Part shown: one piece after another, positions 6,195 to 6,391 of the stretch | How the letters are laid out: each line of letters starts with the position of its first letter | Numbering within the stretch: position 1 is the stretch's first letter | Source: an uncultured Brachyspira sp. | GTDB taxonomy: Bacteria > Spirochaetota > Brachyspiria > Brachyspirales > Brachyspiraceae | Length of the DNA: 6,391 nt | Assembly: GCF_949287625.1 (NCBI RefSeq) | Contig: NZ_CASEGO010000137.1 | Coordinates: forward strand, 1 to 6,391 | Direction: 5' to 3' | Made by a program: the position numbers and the translations under genes | The notes under the pieces: model-generated | The model's database searches: none | The model's input: only the letters and a program-made list of their open reading frames with translations | Told to the model about the DNA's origin: nothing

Positions 6195-6218
6195 CTTTGC
6201 CAAAAGTTTTTGCCAAAG
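6195..6218. repeat. Imperfect palindrome in the non-coding tail
   Basis: CTTTG (6195-6199) pairs with CAAAG (6214-6218), and CAAAA (6201-6205) pairs with TTTTG (6208-6212), around one C-C mismatch (6200/6213). This gives a 24-base inverted repeat that also reads as the direct repeat TTGCCAAA twice. It could be a folded RNA or a protein-binding site. Confidence 0.6.
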
Positions 6219-6254
6219 GCACGCTTCGCGAAAAATGCAATTGCTAGAACTTTA

Positions 6255-6270
6255 TATTTTTAAGATATGT
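6255..6270 (+). repeat. 16-bp direct repeat, copy 2
   Basis: This is an identical copy of TATTTTTAAGATATGT at 6092-6107; the copies are 163 bp apart and enclose 147 bp that include the GC-rich hairpins. Confidence 0.8.
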
Positions 6271-6321
6271 ATTAAATGTATGGTAACACCCAAAATTTGG
6301 GCTAAAAATGCAGTCTTTTTG

Positions 6322-6344
6322 GTTCTTTGTGTCAACAAAAGAAC
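6322..6344. repeat. Inverted repeat GTTCTTT/AAAGAAC
   Basis: GTTCTTT (6322-6328) and AAAGAAC (6338-6344) are perfect complements. With the inner TG (6330-6331) and CA (6336-6337) and one bulged G, the stem reaches nine pairs with a four-base loop. It sits just before the GC-rich hairpin at 6351-6370. Confidence 0.55.
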
Positions 6345-6350
6345 TGGGGG

Positions 6351-6370
6351 TGTGGGGGCTAGTCCCCACA
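6351..6370. repeat. GC-rich hairpin TGTGGGG/CCCCACA
   Basis: Seven perfect pairs (6351-6357 with 6364-6370) enclose GCTAGT, and one further G-T pair is possible. It would be the most stable hairpin in the window. What follows is A-rich rather than a T-run, so on the plus strand it is not a classical terminator. On the minus strand it is followed by CCCCCAGTTC, which is also not one. Confidence 0.6.
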
Positions 6371-6391
6371 AATCTAAAATTTAAAAATTTA

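Larger units (their letters stand above)
6101..6391. other. Non-coding tail with GC-richer hairpin element
   Basis: No credible gene is present. After an AT-rich start, 6180-6230 becomes clearly GC-richer than the rest of the window. Structures seen in order: a promoter-like TTGTCA (6133-6138), 16 bases, CATAAT (6155-6160); a palindrome at 6195-6218; a CGC-TTC-GCG hairpin (6222-6230); CCCAAA-A-TTTGGG (6289-6301); GTTCTTT/AAAGAAC arms (6322-6328, 6338-6344); and TGTGGGG/CCCCACA arms (6351-6357, 6364-6370). From general familiarity, similar GC-richer strings recur between genes in Brachyspira genomes, so this is probably a dispersed intergenic element. A 70-codon open frame from a TTG at 6172 has no ribosome binding site and reads through these hairpins, so I do not call it a gene. 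Confidence 0.55.

Noticed and set aside
6172..6384. 70-codon open frame starting at a TTG in the non-coding tail
   Set aside because: No ribosome binding site, composition unlike the other genes, and it reads straight through several hairpins of a likely non-coding element.
1..6391. CRISPR array, tRNA, rRNA, transposase or phage genes
   Set aside because: No regularly spaced repeats, cloverleaf, rRNA-like or recombinase-like sequence was seen on either strand.

Overview
The window is very AT-rich and looks like chromosomal DNA of a spirochaete, most probably Brachyspira. The grounds are the strong bias to A/T-ending codons, Ile/Asn/Lys-rich proteins, a spirochaete-style lipoprotein start, and a GC-richer non-coding tail of a kind I associate with Brachyspira intergenic DNA. 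The genus is inferred from style and was not checked by a search.

Layout. At the left edge is the 5' end of a lipoprotein gene on the minus strand (start codon at 127, running off the window). A 444-bp AT-rich divergent intergenic region follows, with a promoter-like site for each direction. Seven genes then run rightwards on the plus strand: a protein of unknown family (572-1414); an exported TPR protein with an asparagine-rich tail (1404-2345); a DciA/DUF721-like protein (2395-2850); a divergent sigma-70-like protein (2843-3733); a small soluble protein that may be its anti-sigma partner (3747-4241); DNA-3-methyladenine glycosylase I, Tag (4269-4838); and a protein with two cyclic-nucleotide-binding-like domains and a degenerate helix-turn-helix end (4916-6100). 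The first six are overlapping or separated by less than 50 bp and probably form one operon. The seventh lies 77 bp downstream, behind its own promoter-like site.

The last 291 bp contain no credible gene. They hold a weak terminator-like hairpin, a 16-bp perfect direct repeat, and a GC-richer stretch of small hairpins resembling a dispersed non-coding element.

How the genes may work together: the middle of the operon joins a helicase-loading-type protein, a sigma-like factor with a possible partner, and a base-excision repair enzyme, followed by a CRP-like sensor protein. This suggests DNA replication/repair and transcription control, but only Tag has a firm function. The most unusual proposal is the sigma-like/anti-sigma-like pair, which rests on weak motif resemblance.
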